A stretch of DNA of 64,000 nucleotides from an uncultured Clostridium sp. GTDB taxonomy: Bacteria; Bacillota; Clostridia; Clostridiales; Clostridiaceae. The DNA lies in NCBI RefSeq assembly GCF_910588715.1, contig NZ_CAJURG010000001.1, positions 526,101 through 590,100 on the forward strand. The letters run 5' to 3'. A model generated the notes under the pieces. That model was not told the origin of the DNA. It ran no database searches and saw only the letters and a list, made by a program, of their open reading frames with translations. Both the position numbers and the translations under genes were made by a program. This document shows positions 43,013 through 52,486 of this stretch, one piece after another (position 1 is the first letter of the stretch; each line of letters starts with the position of its first letter).

Positions 43013-44242
43013 ATGGATAAAAATCTTTTAAAAAAATATGCAATGTTAGCTGTAAATACAGGAGTTAATATAAAAAAAGATAATATATTAGTTATTACCT
43101 CACCAATTGAAACAGCAGAATTTGCTAGGCTTATTGCTAAAGAAGCTTACAACTTTGGTGCTAAAGAAGTAATTGTACATTATAGCGATCAGCAATTAAC
43201 TAAAATAAAATTAGAAAATAGTTCACTTGAAACTATTTCTGATTATCCTTCTTGGATGGCAGAAGGATACAACTATTATGCTAGACAAGGTGCTTGTTTT
43301 ATTTCAATAGCTGCAAGTGATCCAGATGGATTAAAAGGAGTTTCTGTTGAAAAAATAGGTGAATCTCAAAAAGCTAGAACTACAGCTTTAAAAGAATATT
43401 ATGATAACTCTATGTCTAATAAATGTCGTTGGTGCGTATTATCAGTTCCTACACTTTCATGGGCTAAAAAAGTTTTCCCAAACCTTAGTGATGAAAAAGC
43501 TTTAGAGTCTTTATGGGATGTTATATTTAAAACAGTTAGAGTTGATACTAAAGACCCAATAAAAGCTTGGGAAAATCATAATGCTTATTTAGAAGAAAAA
43601 ATTAAGTTTATGAATGAAAATAATTTTAAAAGTGTTCATTTAAAATCTTCAAATGGAACTGATTTAAATATAGAACTTCCAGAAGGTCATATTTGGGCTG
43701 GTGGTTCTGAAGAAGATGTTAAAGGAATACCTTTTAATGCAAATATGCCAACAGAAGAAATATTTACTTTACCTAAAAAGACTGGTGTTAATGGTATAGT
43801 TTATTCCTCTAAACCGTTAAGTTATGGTGGAAATTTAATTGATAATTTCTCTATTACATTTAAAGATGGCAGAGCTATAGATTTTACTGCTGAAACTGGA
43901 TATGATATATTAAAACAAATGCTTGAAAGTGATGAAGGTGCTAAATATTTAGGAGAAGTTGCTTTTGTTCCTTATAACTCACCTATTTCTAATTCAAAGT
44001 TAATATTCTTTAATACATTATTTGATGAAAATGCAGCTTGTCATTTAGCCTTTGGTAGAGCTTATGAATCTTGTGTAAAAAATGCTGATAAATATTCTGA
44101 AGAAGAACTTGAAAAAATGGGAGTTAATAATTCAGTTATTCATGTTGATTTCATGATTGGAACTAGCGACCTTGAAATCACAGGAATTAATAAAAATGGA
44201 GAAACTATTAAAATTTTCTCTAATGGTAATTGGGCTTTTTAA
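43013..44242 (+). CDS. Aminopeptidase, M29 family (AmpS/PepS-like)
   Basis: This metallo-aminopeptidase of about 409 residues is cytoplasmic. Family segments visible are NILVITSPIETAEFARLIAKEAYNFGAKEVIVHYSD near the start, GHIWAGGSEEDVKGIPFNANMPTEEIFTLP in the middle, and the metal-binding stretch LGEVAFVPYNSPIS, then ACHLAFGRAYESC and NSVIHVDFMIGTSDLEI. The start at 43013 has a perfect AGGAGG ahead. A terminator follows directly. It probably recycles peptides. Confidence 0.9.
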   Translation: MDKNLLKKYAMLAVNTGVNIKKDNILVITSPIETAEFARLIAKEAYNFGAKEVIVHYSDQQLTKIKLENSSLETISDYPSWMAEGYNYYARQGACFISIAASDPDGLKGVSVEKIGESQKARTTALKEYYDNSMSNKCRWCVLSVPTLSWAKKVFPNLSDEKALESLWDVIFKTVRVDTKDPIKAWENHNAYLEEKIKFMNENNFKSVHLKSSNGTDLNIELPEGHIWAGGSEEDVKGIPFNANMPTEEIFTLPKKTGVNGIVYSSKPLSYGGNLIDNFSITFKDGRAIDFTAETGYDILKQMLESDEGAKYLGEVAFVPYNSPISNSKLIFFNTLFDENAACHLAFGRAYESCVKNADKYSEEELEKMGVNNSVIHVDFMIGTSDLEITGINKNGETIKIFSNGNWAF

Positions 44243-44248
44243 TATTAC

Positions 44249-44282
44249 AAAAGGAGTGTTTCTTGCTATACACTCCTTTTTT
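44249..44282 (+). terminator. Terminator of the M29 aminopeptidase gene
   Basis: AAAAGGAGTGT (44249-44259) pairs with ACACTCCTTTT (44270-44280), then TTT. Confidence 0.85.
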
Positions 44283-44341
44283 ACTATTCATTATGTACTT
44301 TCAAAGTTTAATATTATCATTACCAAATTTTAATTAATATT

Positions 44342-44518
44342 TTATTGTCCCATTTTTTGAGCACTATCAACTCTTTCTTTATTCTTACCTAATTTTCTTG
44401 ATTCTTTAGAGTATCCAACTTCATTTGCAGTTTCTACTCTCATTTTTTGTAATTCTGCTTTAGTCTTTTGTCCTGCTTTTTTATTATCTTTTGAATTTTT
44501 ATTATTTTTATGTGACAT
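44342..44518 (-). CDS. Small lysine-rich protein, possibly SASP-like
   Basis: This 58-residue basic protein (MSHKNNKNSKDNKKAGQ at its start) has no membrane segment. Its middle, KMRVETANEVG, resembles the germination-protease site of alpha/beta small acid-soluble spore proteins (E-[IV]-A-x-E-[LFM]-G), with threonine instead of Ile or Val. The rest, ending RKLGKNKERVDSAQKMGQ, is not a clear SASP match. A strong AAGGAGGTGA lies upstream, but it is 13-14 bases from the ATG at 44518 and overlaps a GTG at 44533, so the start is uncertain. It is probably a real gene of unknown function. Confidence 0.55.
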   Translation of the reverse strand: MSHKNNKNSKDNKKAGQKTKAELQKMRVETANEVGYSKESRKLGKNKERVDSAQKMGQ

Positions 44519-44610
44519 TTTTAACTTATTCACCTCCTTCTTTATACTTTTATAATTATTTTATACTTTCTTTAATAAATTATACTTTAAAGATTATCCA
44601 ATAAATAAAT

Positions 44611-44655
44611 ATACCCCTAAAGTTAATCATAATATTAGATTAACCTTAGAGGTAT
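44611..44655 (-). terminator. Terminator of icd
   Basis: ATACCCCTAAAGTTAATC pairs with GATTAACCTTAGAGGTAT with two mismatches, 17 bases after the icd stop. Confidence 0.75.
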
Positions 44656-44671
44656 AATAATTTTTTATTTT

Positions 44672-45868
44672 TTATAATCTACTTCTTATTTCTTTAATAA
44701 AGTCATAAGTGTTAACAGTCTTAACATTCTTTAAATCAGTAAGCATTGCTAAATCCTTAGTCATTACTCCATCTTCAATTGTTTTTAAGGAAGCTTTTTC
44801 CAACCTTTCTGCAAACTCAACTAATTTATAATTTCCATCTAATTCTCCTCTTTTTCTTAATGCACCTGTCCATGCAAAAATAGTAGCTATTGAATTAGTT
44901 GAAGTTTCTTCACCTTTTAAATGTTTATAATAATGTCTTTGCACTGTTCCATGAGATGCTTCATATTCATAATAGCCTTCTGGTGATACCAAAACAGAAG
45001 TCATCATTGCAAGAGAACCAAAGGCTGTTGCAACCATATCACTCATAACATCACCATCATAATTTTTACAAGCCCAAATAAATCCGCCCTTAGATTTAAT
45101 TACTCTTGCAACTGCATCATCAATTAATGTATAAAAATATTCGATATTTGCTTCTTTAAATTTTTCCTTATACTCTTCCTCAAATATATCATTAAAAATA
45201 TCTTTAAAAGTATGATCATACTTTTTAGAAATAGTATCTTTAGCTGCAAACCAAACATCCTGCTTTGTATCTAAAGCAAAATTAAAACAACTTCTAGCAA
45301 AGCTAGATATTGATTTATTAGTATTGTGCATTCCCATAACTATTCCACTATCTTTAAAATCATAAATAGTTTCTCTAGTTTCTTTTCCTTCTTTATCAGT
45401 AAAAACTAATTCGGCTTTTCCCTTATCTTCAATTTTCATTTCAACATTTTTATAAATATCACCATATGCATGTCTAGCTATTGTAATTGGTGATTCCCAT
45501 GTTCTAACAAAAGGCTTTATTGAGCTAACAGTTATTGGTGTTCTAAAAACTGTACCATCTAAAATTGCCCTTATAGTTCCATTAGGACTTTTCCACATTT
45601 CTTTTAGATTATACTCTTTTATTCTCTCTGCATTTGGAGTTATTGTAGCACACTTTACTCCTACTCCATATTTTTTTATAGCCTCAGCTGCCTCAACTGT
45701 TACCTTATCATTAGTTTCGTTTCTATATTCTATTCCTAAATCATAATATTCAGTTTTTAAATCAATAAAAGGGTTTAATAATTCCGCCTTTATCATTTTC
45801 CAAATAACTCTAGTCATTTCATCTCCATCCATTTCAACTAATGGAGTTGACATTTTAATTTTTTCCAT
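44672..45868 (-). CDS. icd: NADP-dependent isocitrate dehydrogenase (dimeric, eukaryote-like type)
   Basis: This 398-residue enzyme converts isocitrate to 2-oxoglutarate. [19 protein letters not shown] is the type II IDH opening; [34 protein letters not shown], the metal-site [15 protein letters not shown] and [11 protein letters not shown] with [14 protein letters not shown] for NADP binding are all visible. No aconitase or citrate synthase gene is nearby, so it probably serves glutamate supply. The ribosome site is AAGGGGGC. Confidence 0.93.
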   Translation of the reverse strand: MEKIKMSTPLVEMDGDEMTRVIWKMIKAELLNPFIDLKTEYYDLGIEYRNETNDKVTVEAAEAIKKYGVGVKCATITPNAERIKEYNLKEMWKSPNGTIRAILDGTVFRTPITVSSIKPFVRTWESPITIARHAYGDIYKNVEMKIEDKGKAELVFTDKEGKETRETIYDFKDSGIVMGMHNTNKSISSFARSCFNFALDTKQDVWFAAKDTISKKYDHTFKDIFNDIFEEEYKEKFKEANIEYFYTLIDDAVARVIKSKGGFIWACKNYDGDVMSDMVATAFGSLAMMTSVLVSPEGYYEYEASHGTVQRHYYKHLKGEETSTNSIATIFAWTGALRKRGELDGNYKLVEFAERLEKASLKTIEDGVMTKDLAMLTDLKNVKTVNTYDFIKEIRSRL

Positions 45869-45979
45869 AAATATAGCCCCCTTAGTAAATATTTATAACA
45901 ATAATATTTATACTAATTTTTTCTATATTTATGTTTTATTATGTTTTAATATTAATATAGTTATAATTTATTTAAAATT

Positions 45980-46252
45980 TTATTTATCTACTTCCTTATA
46001 ATCTACATCAATTATTTCTCCAGTATTGTTATCTATGCTACTTTCTTCAAAAACCTCTCTATTTTGATTGTAAGAATTATAGTTTCTATTTATATTATTT
46101 TTCTTATTAAATGTTTTTCTTGCTTTAACTATAATATAGCTTATTAATCCTATTACTATAACAAAAGGTAAAAGAAATATAAAAAATTTAACTACAGCAA
46201 TAAAGATTACTATCCCAACTATTGCCCATAATATAGATTTTAAATTATACAT
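45980..46252 (-). CDS. Small membrane protein of unknown function
   Basis: This 90-residue protein has two hydrophobic segments (ILWAIVGIVIFIAVVKFFIFLLPFVIVIGLISYIIV) and then a polar tail rich in Asn, Lys and Tyr ending in acidic residues (NTGEIIDVDYKEVDK). I do not recognise the family. GAGG lies 8 bases before the ATG, which supports a real gene. It stands alone between icd and the antiporter. Confidence 0.65.
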   Translation of the reverse strand: MYNLKSILWAIVGIVIFIAVVKFFIFLLPFVIVIGLISYIIVKARKTFNKKNNINRNYNSYNQNREVFEESSIDNNTGEIIDVDYKEVDK

Positions 46253-46392
46253 TTAAACAAACCTCATTTACATTATAAAATTTAACTTATGTTCTTATTA
46301 TACTATTAATTAAGTATTTTTGCAATATGAGTTATTTAATATTTCGTTAAAAGGTTGTTAATACCTTATAGTTTTTATTAATAATTTTTATA

Positions 46393-47853
46393 TTATGCTA
46401 TATTTTTAGAATCTCTAAAACCTTCTAATTTTTTATTTGTCTTTTTAGCTATCATAGGTAATATAAATCCTAAGCCTATTAATATAAATGGTGTAATAAT
46501 ATTTAATGATACTTGGAACCACCATTCACTAGAAAACTTTTCTACACTGCTTGGGAACATCCCCATTATACAAGCAAATGCTGTAAATGCAAAACACCAA
46601 ATTCCTATTATCATTGCAAGTTTATCATTTTTAACAAACTTATAATTTGATTTATATTTATCTGCTGCCTTTTTAAGACCTATAAATGCTAAGAATACCC
46701 AAAGGTATCTCATTGGCATAACTACAGAATTTAATTGAAGTAACCAATCAAATAAAGAGTTCATATCTCCAATACCAAGAGCTGGTACTATTATTAATAT
46801 TCCAACTAAAATAGCTGTCATAATATAACCATTAATAGGTGCACCATATTTATTAGTTTTAGTTAAAGCCTTAGGTATAAACTTTTTATCTCCATCTGCT
46901 AAAAGAACTTTTAATGGAGCATCTATAGAAAATACTAATGCAGATATTTGTGCTAAGAAATTAGCTAACGCATAAATTATTATAAATAATTTTCCAACTC
47001 CATAATATTTACCTAACATTTGGAATGCATAATATTGTCCATTCATTTTTAAATCTGATGGTATATTATTAGCATCAAACATCATTGCCATTGCAAAAGA
47101 GCCTAGTAACGCAGATACTGCAACCATAATAGCAAGTACAATCATTCCCTTTGGAAAATCTTTACTTGGCTTTTTCATTTCATTTACATACGGAGATATT
47201 TTTTCAGCACCTCCAACAGCAAATATTAACATTGATAGTGTAGTAAAATATGAAAAATTAAAATTCGGCATCATATTTTTAATATTAAAATCCACTGTTG
47301 CTGATTGTATTCCTCTAATTGAAGGTGCAGCTAACATTAATACAACATATAAAATAGACATAACAAATACTGATGTACCAGCTATTGTTCCAATCATCTT
47401 TAAAGATGTTACACCTCTTGATGCAATCCATAAAAATAATAAAAATACTGCTAATGTTAATAATTGAGCCACTATTGGGTCCATATCTTTTATAAAATTA
47501 CCATTTTGCTTTACAGTCCATCCTAATGCAATTAAAGCCGATTGTGGCTTTTGTGCTAAATATGGAATGTGAACAACCCAGTATGTCCATCCGGCAAAAT
47601 AAGCTAAAGTAGTTCCAAAGGTTCCTCTTATCCAAGAGCTTACCCCACCTTTACTATCTTTAAAAACAGACCCTAATTCTCCTACCATTAATGCATAAGG
47701 TACAAAATATAATCCTATTATAAGTACCCAGGATACAACTACTTTTAATCCTTGATTGGCAAAGTTATTTACAACATTACCAAATCCCCATACTGCTACA
47801 AAAGCCATCATAGCTAAATTATACCAGCGTAAATTCTTCTCTTGTTCACTCAT
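46393..47853 (-). CDS. APC-superfamily amino acid antiporter, glutamate:GABA (GadC-like) family
   Basis: This 486-residue membrane protein has about twelve hydrophobic segments. MMAFVAVWGFGNVVNNFANQGL is the GadC-family form of the first helix; YALMVGELGSVFKDSKGGVSSWI, VGGAEKISPYVNEMKKPSKDFPKG and SIDAPLKVLLADGDKKFIPKAL match the family. It probably exchanges glutamate for another amino acid or amine. No glutamate decarboxylase is in the window; glsA and icd nearby both feed glutamate. The ribosome site is AAGGAGG. Confidence 0.75.
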   Translation of the reverse strand: MSEQEKNLRWYNLAMMAFVAVWGFGNVVNNFANQGLKVVVSWVLIIGLYFVPYALMVGELGSVFKDSKGGVSSWIRGTFGTTLAYFAGWTYWVVHIPYLAQKPQSALIALGWTVKQNGNFIKDMDPIVAQLLTLAVFLLFLWIASRGVTSLKMIGTIAGTSVFVMSILYVVLMLAAPSIRGIQSATVDFNIKNMMPNFNFSYFTTLSMLIFAVGGAEKISPYVNEMKKPSKDFPKGMIVLAIMVAVSALLGSFAMAMMFDANNIPSDLKMNGQYYAFQMLGKYYGVGKLFIIIYALANFLAQISALVFSIDAPLKVLLADGDKKFIPKALTKTNKYGAPINGYIMTAILVGILIIVPALGIGDMNSLFDWLLQLNSVVMPMRYLWVFLAFIGLKKAADKYKSNYKFVKNDKLAMIIGIWCFAFTAFACIMGMFPSSVEKFSSEWWFQVSLNIITPFILIGLGFILPMIAKKTNKKLEGFRDSKNIA

Positions 47854-47929
47854 TTAATTTCCTCCTTAATATAGATTTGCTATTTTATAATACCTATTAA
47901 AAAATAGCTTGTCTATACTTTAACAGTTA

Positions 47930-48943
47930 TTACTTTTTATACATTTTAATTAATTTATTTAGTAATTGAACTACTTGTAGTGGATATTTTCCAATAGAAG
48001 TTTCTCCTGCTAATAAAAAACCAGTTACTCCATTATTTATAAATGAATATATACTTTCTATTTCGCTTATACTATTATTCAAAGTATTTTTCATACTATC
48101 TAAAACATGAGTTGCTATTATTATTTCTTTATCATAATTTTCATTTCTTAAATTATTTAATAACTTAAATTCCTCTTCTACAGATACTTCCATACTACAC
48201 TCTGGAACCAAATCACCTCTTGCAATAACAATTCCATCACTAAAACTCATTATTTCTTTATAATTATTTAATCCTGCCATAGTTTCTATCTTAGAAAATA
48301 TCTTAATATCTTTTTTACTTCCTTTAAATTTTTTTATGTATTCTCTTACATGTAAGATATCTCTAGAACCTTCAACATAAGATTGTCCAATTATATCTAT
48401 ACCATTATCAATAGCCCACTTTAAGTTTTTCTTATCATTATCATTTAATAAATTTTCTCCTAAACAAGCATCTGGAATATTACATCCCTTTCCCCCTCTA
48501 ATTACTCCAGTATCTTTTGCTATAGCCTTTAAAAATACTTTATCTTTATCGATAATTTCAAAATTCATAGTGCCATCTTTCATAGATATTTTTTTAATAT
48601 CATTTTTCTCTATAATATCTGACTTTATATTAAGCGGAATAATTTTATCATTAGTATTATTAATTAATAAATATACATCACTACTGCAAAAATAAACTAT
48701 TTCATTTTTAAAAACTTTAAATACAGTTTTTAAGTTTTCTGATACTCTAACCTTTTTTCCACATAAATCTGCCATAAAGGTTATATTTTTATTTAAACTT
48801 CTAGAATATTTTAATATTCTTATAAACTCTTTTTCATAAAAATGTGAAAAATTTAACCTAAAAATATCAACTCCATTATTAATTAGTTCTTCTAAAACCT
48901 TTTTATTAGAGGAGCTTGGTCCTATGGTTGCAATTATTTTCAT
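47930..48943 (-). CDS. Short divergent pyruvate-kinase-like protein
   Basis: The 337-residue product covers only the barrel and B domain of pyruvate kinase. MKIIATIGPSSSNKKVLEELINNGVDIFRLNFSH matches the N-terminus, KIFSKIETMAGLNN the catalytic lysine and glutamate region, and FLLAGETSIGKYPLQVVQLL the end of the barrel. Family enzymes are 470-590 residues and have a C-terminal domain that is missing here. Several motifs deviate: ARGDLVPECS for ARGDLGVE, and RGGKGCNIPD for KGVNLPG. The frame shows no break. It may be a paralog with another role, or weakly active. It is not near pfkA. Confidence 0.75.
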   Translation of the reverse strand: MKIIATIGPSSSNKKVLEELINNGVDIFRLNFSHFYEKEFIRILKYSRSLNKNITFMADLCGKKVRVSENLKTVFKVFKNEIVYFCSSDVYLLINNTNDKIIPLNIKSDIIEKNDIKKISMKDGTMNFEIIDKDKVFLKAIAKDTGVIRGGKGCNIPDACLGENLLNDNDKKNLKWAIDNGIDIIGQSYVEGSRDILHVREYIKKFKGSKKDIKIFSKIETMAGLNNYKEIMSFSDGIVIARGDLVPECSMEVSVEEEFKLLNNLRNENYDKEIIIATHVLDSMKNTLNNSISEIESIYSFINNGVTGFLLAGETSIGKYPLQVVQLLNKLIKMYKK

Positions 48944-49153
48944 TAATACCCTACCTATACATTGCTTATAAATTATACTATTATAATTTTTTTCTTTTTA
49001 TTACATATTGTTACTTTTGCATTTAAATAAATTATATTTTATAAAGAATTTACTTAATATAAATTTTAAGAAATAAATCTTTAAATTTGCCTTTGTTCTA
49101 AATTAAGCTTTTACAGAATAATTATTTATATAATCATTTTCTAGGAGGATAAG

Positions 49154-49645
49154 ATGAAATACTTAAAGTTTATTTATATATTGTTATTAGTTACTCTTTT
49201 ATCTGGCTGTGTTTTTAATGATCCTAAATACATAAACTTAAAAACTAAACCTAATCTTTATTACTACTCAAATGAAATTTATGAGAAAATTAAAAATAAT
49301 GAAAGCTATTCTCTTAAAGTTTTTGACGTTAACTTTTATGAATATCATGAGGTTTTAGAAGAAGATGAAGATATTCTCCCTTGCTTTTTAGCTTCATTAA
49401 ATGCTGATAACTATGTAAGTGAACTTAATTTAGAAGATGATAAAGTTAAGTATAAGCTTATTATTGAATTTGATAATGATAAATCTAAATATGTTATAAA
49501 TGTTTATGATAAAAATTCTATAACACTTTTCCCTTGGGATGGAAACTTAAAAGAAGATATGATAACTATGGATAATGTTCCTATAAGAAATAATATTTAT
49601 TCATTTTGTGTTTATATAATAAATAAAGCTAACTCTAATAATTAA
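49154..49645 (+). CDS. Small lipoprotein of unknown function
   Basis: The 163-residue product has a signal peptide ending in a lipobox (YILLLVTLLSGC), so it should be anchored outside the membrane. The mature part is acidic and Asp/Asn/Tyr-rich with a HEVLEEDEDILPCF stretch; I see no known domain. An AGGAGG ribosome site precedes the ATG. It converges on the fol operon. Confidence 0.7.
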   Translation: MKYLKFIYILLLVTLLSGCVFNDPKYINLKTKPNLYYYSNEIYEKIKNNESYSLKVFDVNFYEYHEVLEEDEDILPCFLASLNADNYVSELNLEDDKVKYKLIIEFDNDKSKYVINVYDKNSITLFPWDGNLKEDMITMDNVPIRNNIYSFCVYIINKANSNN

Positions 49646-49667
49646 TTTTTACCTACTAAAAATAAAA

Positions 49668-49712
49668 ATACACCCAAAATATTTAAAAAATTCATAAATA
49701 TTTTGAGTGTAT
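49668..49712. terminator. Bidirectional terminator at the end of the folate operon
   Basis: ATACACCCAAAATATTTA (49668-49685) pairs with TAAATATTTTGAGTGTAT (49695-49712) with one mismatch, flanked by A and T runs on both sides. Confidence 0.8.
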
Positions 49713-49719
49713 TATTTTT

Positions 49720-50523
49720 TTAATCTATAAGTTCAAAAATTCTCTTATTTTTTAATGGATGTAGTGCATAAGGTGCTATTTCCTTTAATGGCTTTAAAAC
49801 AAAATCTCTTAAATGCATTAAAGGATGTGGAAGTATAACAAATTCATCATTACTTATTACATCATCATATAAAACAATATCTAAATCTATTATTCTTGGT
49901 CCCCACTTTATTTCTCTAACCCTTCCAAGGTCATTTTCTATTTTAAGAAGAGTGCTCATAAGCTCTCTTGGTGTTAAGTATGTTTCTACCTTAATAACTC
50001 CATTTAAAAATTCTTCTTGATTTTCATATCCCCATGGCTCTGTCACCATAAAAGACGAAACCTTAGAAATTTTTACTCCATTAATTTCTTCAATCTTTTT
50101 TATAGCATTTTTAAGATTTTCTTCTTTATTCCCTATATTGCTTCCTAATGCAATATAAGCAAAATGTCTTTCTCTATTAATTTCAACTGCTGCGTAATCT
50201 AAATGTCTTCCTATAGGTGCCCAAGGCTTTTTTAATAATACTTTAACAGCTTTAACCATTGGATAAGTATCTAAAATAAAATTAGCCACCTTATTTACAA
50301 CACTTTCAATTAAATCTAAGGACTCTTCTTTAAAAACATCTATAACTTTATGGCACAACTCTCCATAATGAACTGACTTAGTTAAGTCGCAAGTAGTTGC
50401 AGGTTCTTTAATATCTAGCGAAAGTTCTATGCTTAAAATAAACTTTTGCCCTAAATCTTTTTCTTGACTAAAAACACCGTGATTTGCAAAAATCTCAATA
50501 TCTTTTAAATATATTTTATCCAT
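49720..50523 (-). CDS. folK: Bifunctional dihydroneopterin aldolase / HPPK (FolB-FolK fusion)
   Basis: This 267-residue fusion performs two folate steps. Residues 1-118 are FolB (MDKIYLKDIEIFANHGVFSQEKDLGQKF, with HYGELCHKV and VLLKKPWAPIGRHLDYAAVEI). Residues about 120-267 are FolK, pyrophosphokinase (AYIALGSNIGNKEENLKNAI, ENDLGRVREIKWGPRIIDLDIVLYDD, LPHPLMHLRDFVLKPL). It is the last gene of the operon, 9 bases after folP. Confidence 0.93.
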   Translation of the reverse strand: MDKIYLKDIEIFANHGVFSQEKDLGQKFILSIELSLDIKEPATTCDLTKSVHYGELCHKVIDVFKEESLDLIESVVNKVANFILDTYPMVKAVKVLLKKPWAPIGRHLDYAAVEINRERHFAYIALGSNIGNKEENLKNAIKKIEEINGVKISKVSSFMVTEPWGYENQEEFLNGVIKVETYLTPRELMSTLLKIENDLGRVREIKWGPRIIDLDIVLYDDVISNDEFVILPHPLMHLRDFVLKPLKEIAPYALHPLKNKRIFELID

Positions 50524-50532
50524 TTATCTTCC

Positions 50533-51342
50533 CTACTTTGCTTTTAATATAGTATCTGTCATAATAGCTACTCTTTTATTTTCTAATACATCATGAACTC
50601 TAATAAACTCAAATCCCTTAATTATTCCCATAACACTAGTTGCAAGTGTTCCCTCTACTCTTTCATTTACAGGTAAATTTAAAGTTAATCCAATCATTGA
50701 TTTTCTCGATGTACCTAAAAGCATTGGATAACCTAATTTTTTAATAACTTCACAATTATTCATTACAATTAAGTTTTCCTCATAAGTTTTAGCAAAACCT
50801 ATGCCGGGGTCTAAAATTATATTTTCTTTTTTTACTCCAGCTTTTAATGCAATATCAATACTTTCTTGTAAATCCCTTACTACATCTTCCATTAAATTTT
50901 CATAAGGCTTATTTTCTCTATTATGCATTAAAATAATTGGAGTATTATATTTTGCAGCTACCTTAGCCATATTTTTATCATATTTAGCACCCCAAATATC
51001 ATTTATAATATCTGCCCCTGCCTTTATTGATTCTTCGGCTGTCCTCGCTTTATATGTATCTATTGAAATAGTAACATCTAACTTTTCTTTTATAGCTTTA
51101 ATTATTGGAACTACTCTTTTTATTTCCTCTTCTTCTGTTACATATTCTGCACCAGGTCTTGTTGATTCCCCACCAATATCTATAATATCAGCACCATCTT
51201 CTATTAACTTTCTAGCTTGATTTACAGCTTCATCTATTTCATTAAACTTTCCACCATCTGAAAAGGAATCTGGTGTTACATTTAATATTCCCATTATATA
51301 AGTTCTCTTTCCTAACTCATATTCCTTATTTCCTATTCTCAA
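50533..51342 (-). CDS. folP: Dihydropteroate synthase
   Basis: This 269-residue TIM-barrel enzyme joins pABA to the pterin pyrophosphate and is the sulfonamide target. IMGILNVTPDSFSDGGKF is the first signature, IIDIGGESTRPGAEYV the second; ILDPGIGFAKTYEENL and LLGTSRKSMIG bind substrate. The start is TTG with GGAG 9 bases upstream. It lies between the HD protein and folBK. Confidence 0.94.
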   Translation of the reverse strand: MRIGNKEYELGKRTYIMGILNVTPDSFSDGGKFNEIDEAVNQARKLIEDGADIIDIGGESTRPGAEYVTEEEEIKRVVPIIKAIKEKLDVTISIDTYKARTAEESIKAGADIINDIWGAKYDKNMAKVAAKYNTPIILMHNRENKPYENLMEDVVRDLQESIDIALKAGVKKENIILDPGIGFAKTYEENLIVMNNCEVIKKLGYPMLLGTSRKSMIGLTLNLPVNERVEGTLATSVMGIIKGFEFIRVHDVLENKRVAIMTDTILKAK

Positions 51343-51355
51343 TTTCCTTCACTCC

Positions 51356-51829
51356 TTAATATTTTATAGCAAGGTTTTTCTTTTCATCTTTCCAATAACA
51401 CTCCCTTTTAACCTTACAATTAAAACATTGTCTTGATAGTTTATCAGCCTTATATATTATTTCTTCTAATCTTTTATCACTTTCTTTTCTATGACTTGCA
51501 ATTCCACTTAAAATAATATTAATTTCATCAGCTGTAAAGTTTGTTTCTTTTAATATTTCTTTGCTCATTTCTACACTAGCAATATCATGACTAATTCCTT
51601 CTTCATATTGCTTTACTCTACCTATGTCATGTAAAAGCCCAATTGCATAAATAACTTCTTTTGAAATATTTAAATTTTCTTCAAGGACCATTATATATGC
51701 AATTCTAGCCACATCTATAAAATGCTCTATAGTATGATTACAAAACTCTCTATCTTTTTCATATTCCTTTAAGCTTTTTAGAGCATTTCTATACTGAACA
51801 TTGTTAAAAATTATATCTATATTTTTCAT
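51356..51829 (-). CDS. HD-domain phosphohydrolase in the folate operon
   Basis: This 157-residue protein has an HD metal-binding domain: HTIEHFIDVARIAYIM (first histidine), IGLLHDIGRVKQYEEGISHD (HD pair) and the later aspartate in KADKLSRQC. A C-terminal cysteine cluster (CFNCKVKRECYW) could bind metal. Substrates of such small HD enzymes are usually nucleotides or phosphates. It lies between folE and folP in a pathway that still lacks enzymes to remove phosphates from dihydroneopterin triphosphate, so it is a candidate for that step. This is inference. Confidence 0.8.
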   Translation of the reverse strand: MKNIDIIFNNVQYRNALKSLKEYEKDREFCNHTIEHFIDVARIAYIMVLEENLNISKEVIYAIGLLHDIGRVKQYEEGISHDIASVEMSKEILKETNFTADEINIILSGIASHRKESDKRLEEIIYKADKLSRQCFNCKVKRECYWKDEKKNLAIKY

Positions 51830-51931
51830 ATTTCACCTTCTTTAAAGTTAATAGCTATTGTTTAAACTAATCCTATTAGGTTTAAATCCTAACTTATATA
51901 TATCCCAAATAAACTATTAAACTTAGAAAAA

Positions 51932-52486
51932 TTATTTTATAAAATTCATAACTTCTCTTCTTAGTTCTATATCTTCTCTAAATATTCCCCTATAAGTAGT
52001 AGTTACAGTTTTAGCACCAGGCTTTTTAACTCCCCTCATAGTCATACATGTGTGTTCTGCTTCAATTACAACCATAGCTCCTTCTGCATCTAAATATTCC
52101 ATTATGGCATCAGCTATTTCTGTTGTTAATCTTTCTTGTAGTTGAGGCTTTTTAGCATAAACCTCAACAGTTCTTGCAAGCTTTGAAAGCCCTGCTACTT
52201 TTCCTTTAGGTATATAGGCTATATGTGCCTTTCCAAAGAAAGGAACTAAGTGATGTTCACACATAGAAAAGAATGTTATATCTTTTTCTAATACTAAATC
52301 ATTATTTTCTACAGAAAATGTTTTAGAAAGCACCTCTTTAGCATCTTTTCCTAAGCCTTCAAAAATCTCCATATACATTCTTGCTATTCTATCTGGTGTT
52401 TCTATTAATCCTTCCCTGTTTACGTCCTCTCCTATACCTTCTAATATTAGCTTTACACCTTCCATTATCTTTTCTTTATTCATCAT
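51932..52486 (-). CDS. folE: GTP cyclohydrolase I
   Basis: This enzyme of about 184 residues starts folate synthesis from [19 protein letters not shown], the zinc and catalytic site [45 protein letters not shown] and [19 protein letters not shown] are all present. The GGAGGG ribosome site lies inside the end of pabC, just before the ATG pair at 52486/52483, so an upstream in-frame ATG at 52498 is rejected. It overlaps pabC by 11 bases. Confidence 0.94.
   Translation of the reverse strand: MMNKEKIMEGVKLILEGIGEDVNREGLIETPDRIARMYMEIFEGLGKDAKEVLSKTFSVENNDLVLEKDITFFSMCEHHLVPFFGKAHIAYIPKGKVAGLSKLARTVEVYAKKPQLQERLTTEIADAIMEYLDAEGAMVVIEAEHTCMTMRGVKKPGAKTVTTTYRGIFREDIELRREVMNFIK

Noticed and set aside
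44522..44533. GTG start at 44533 for the small SASP-like protein
   Set aside because: This GTG is part of the GGAGGTG ribosome site itself, so it cannot easily be the start; the ATG at 44518 is kept with reservation.
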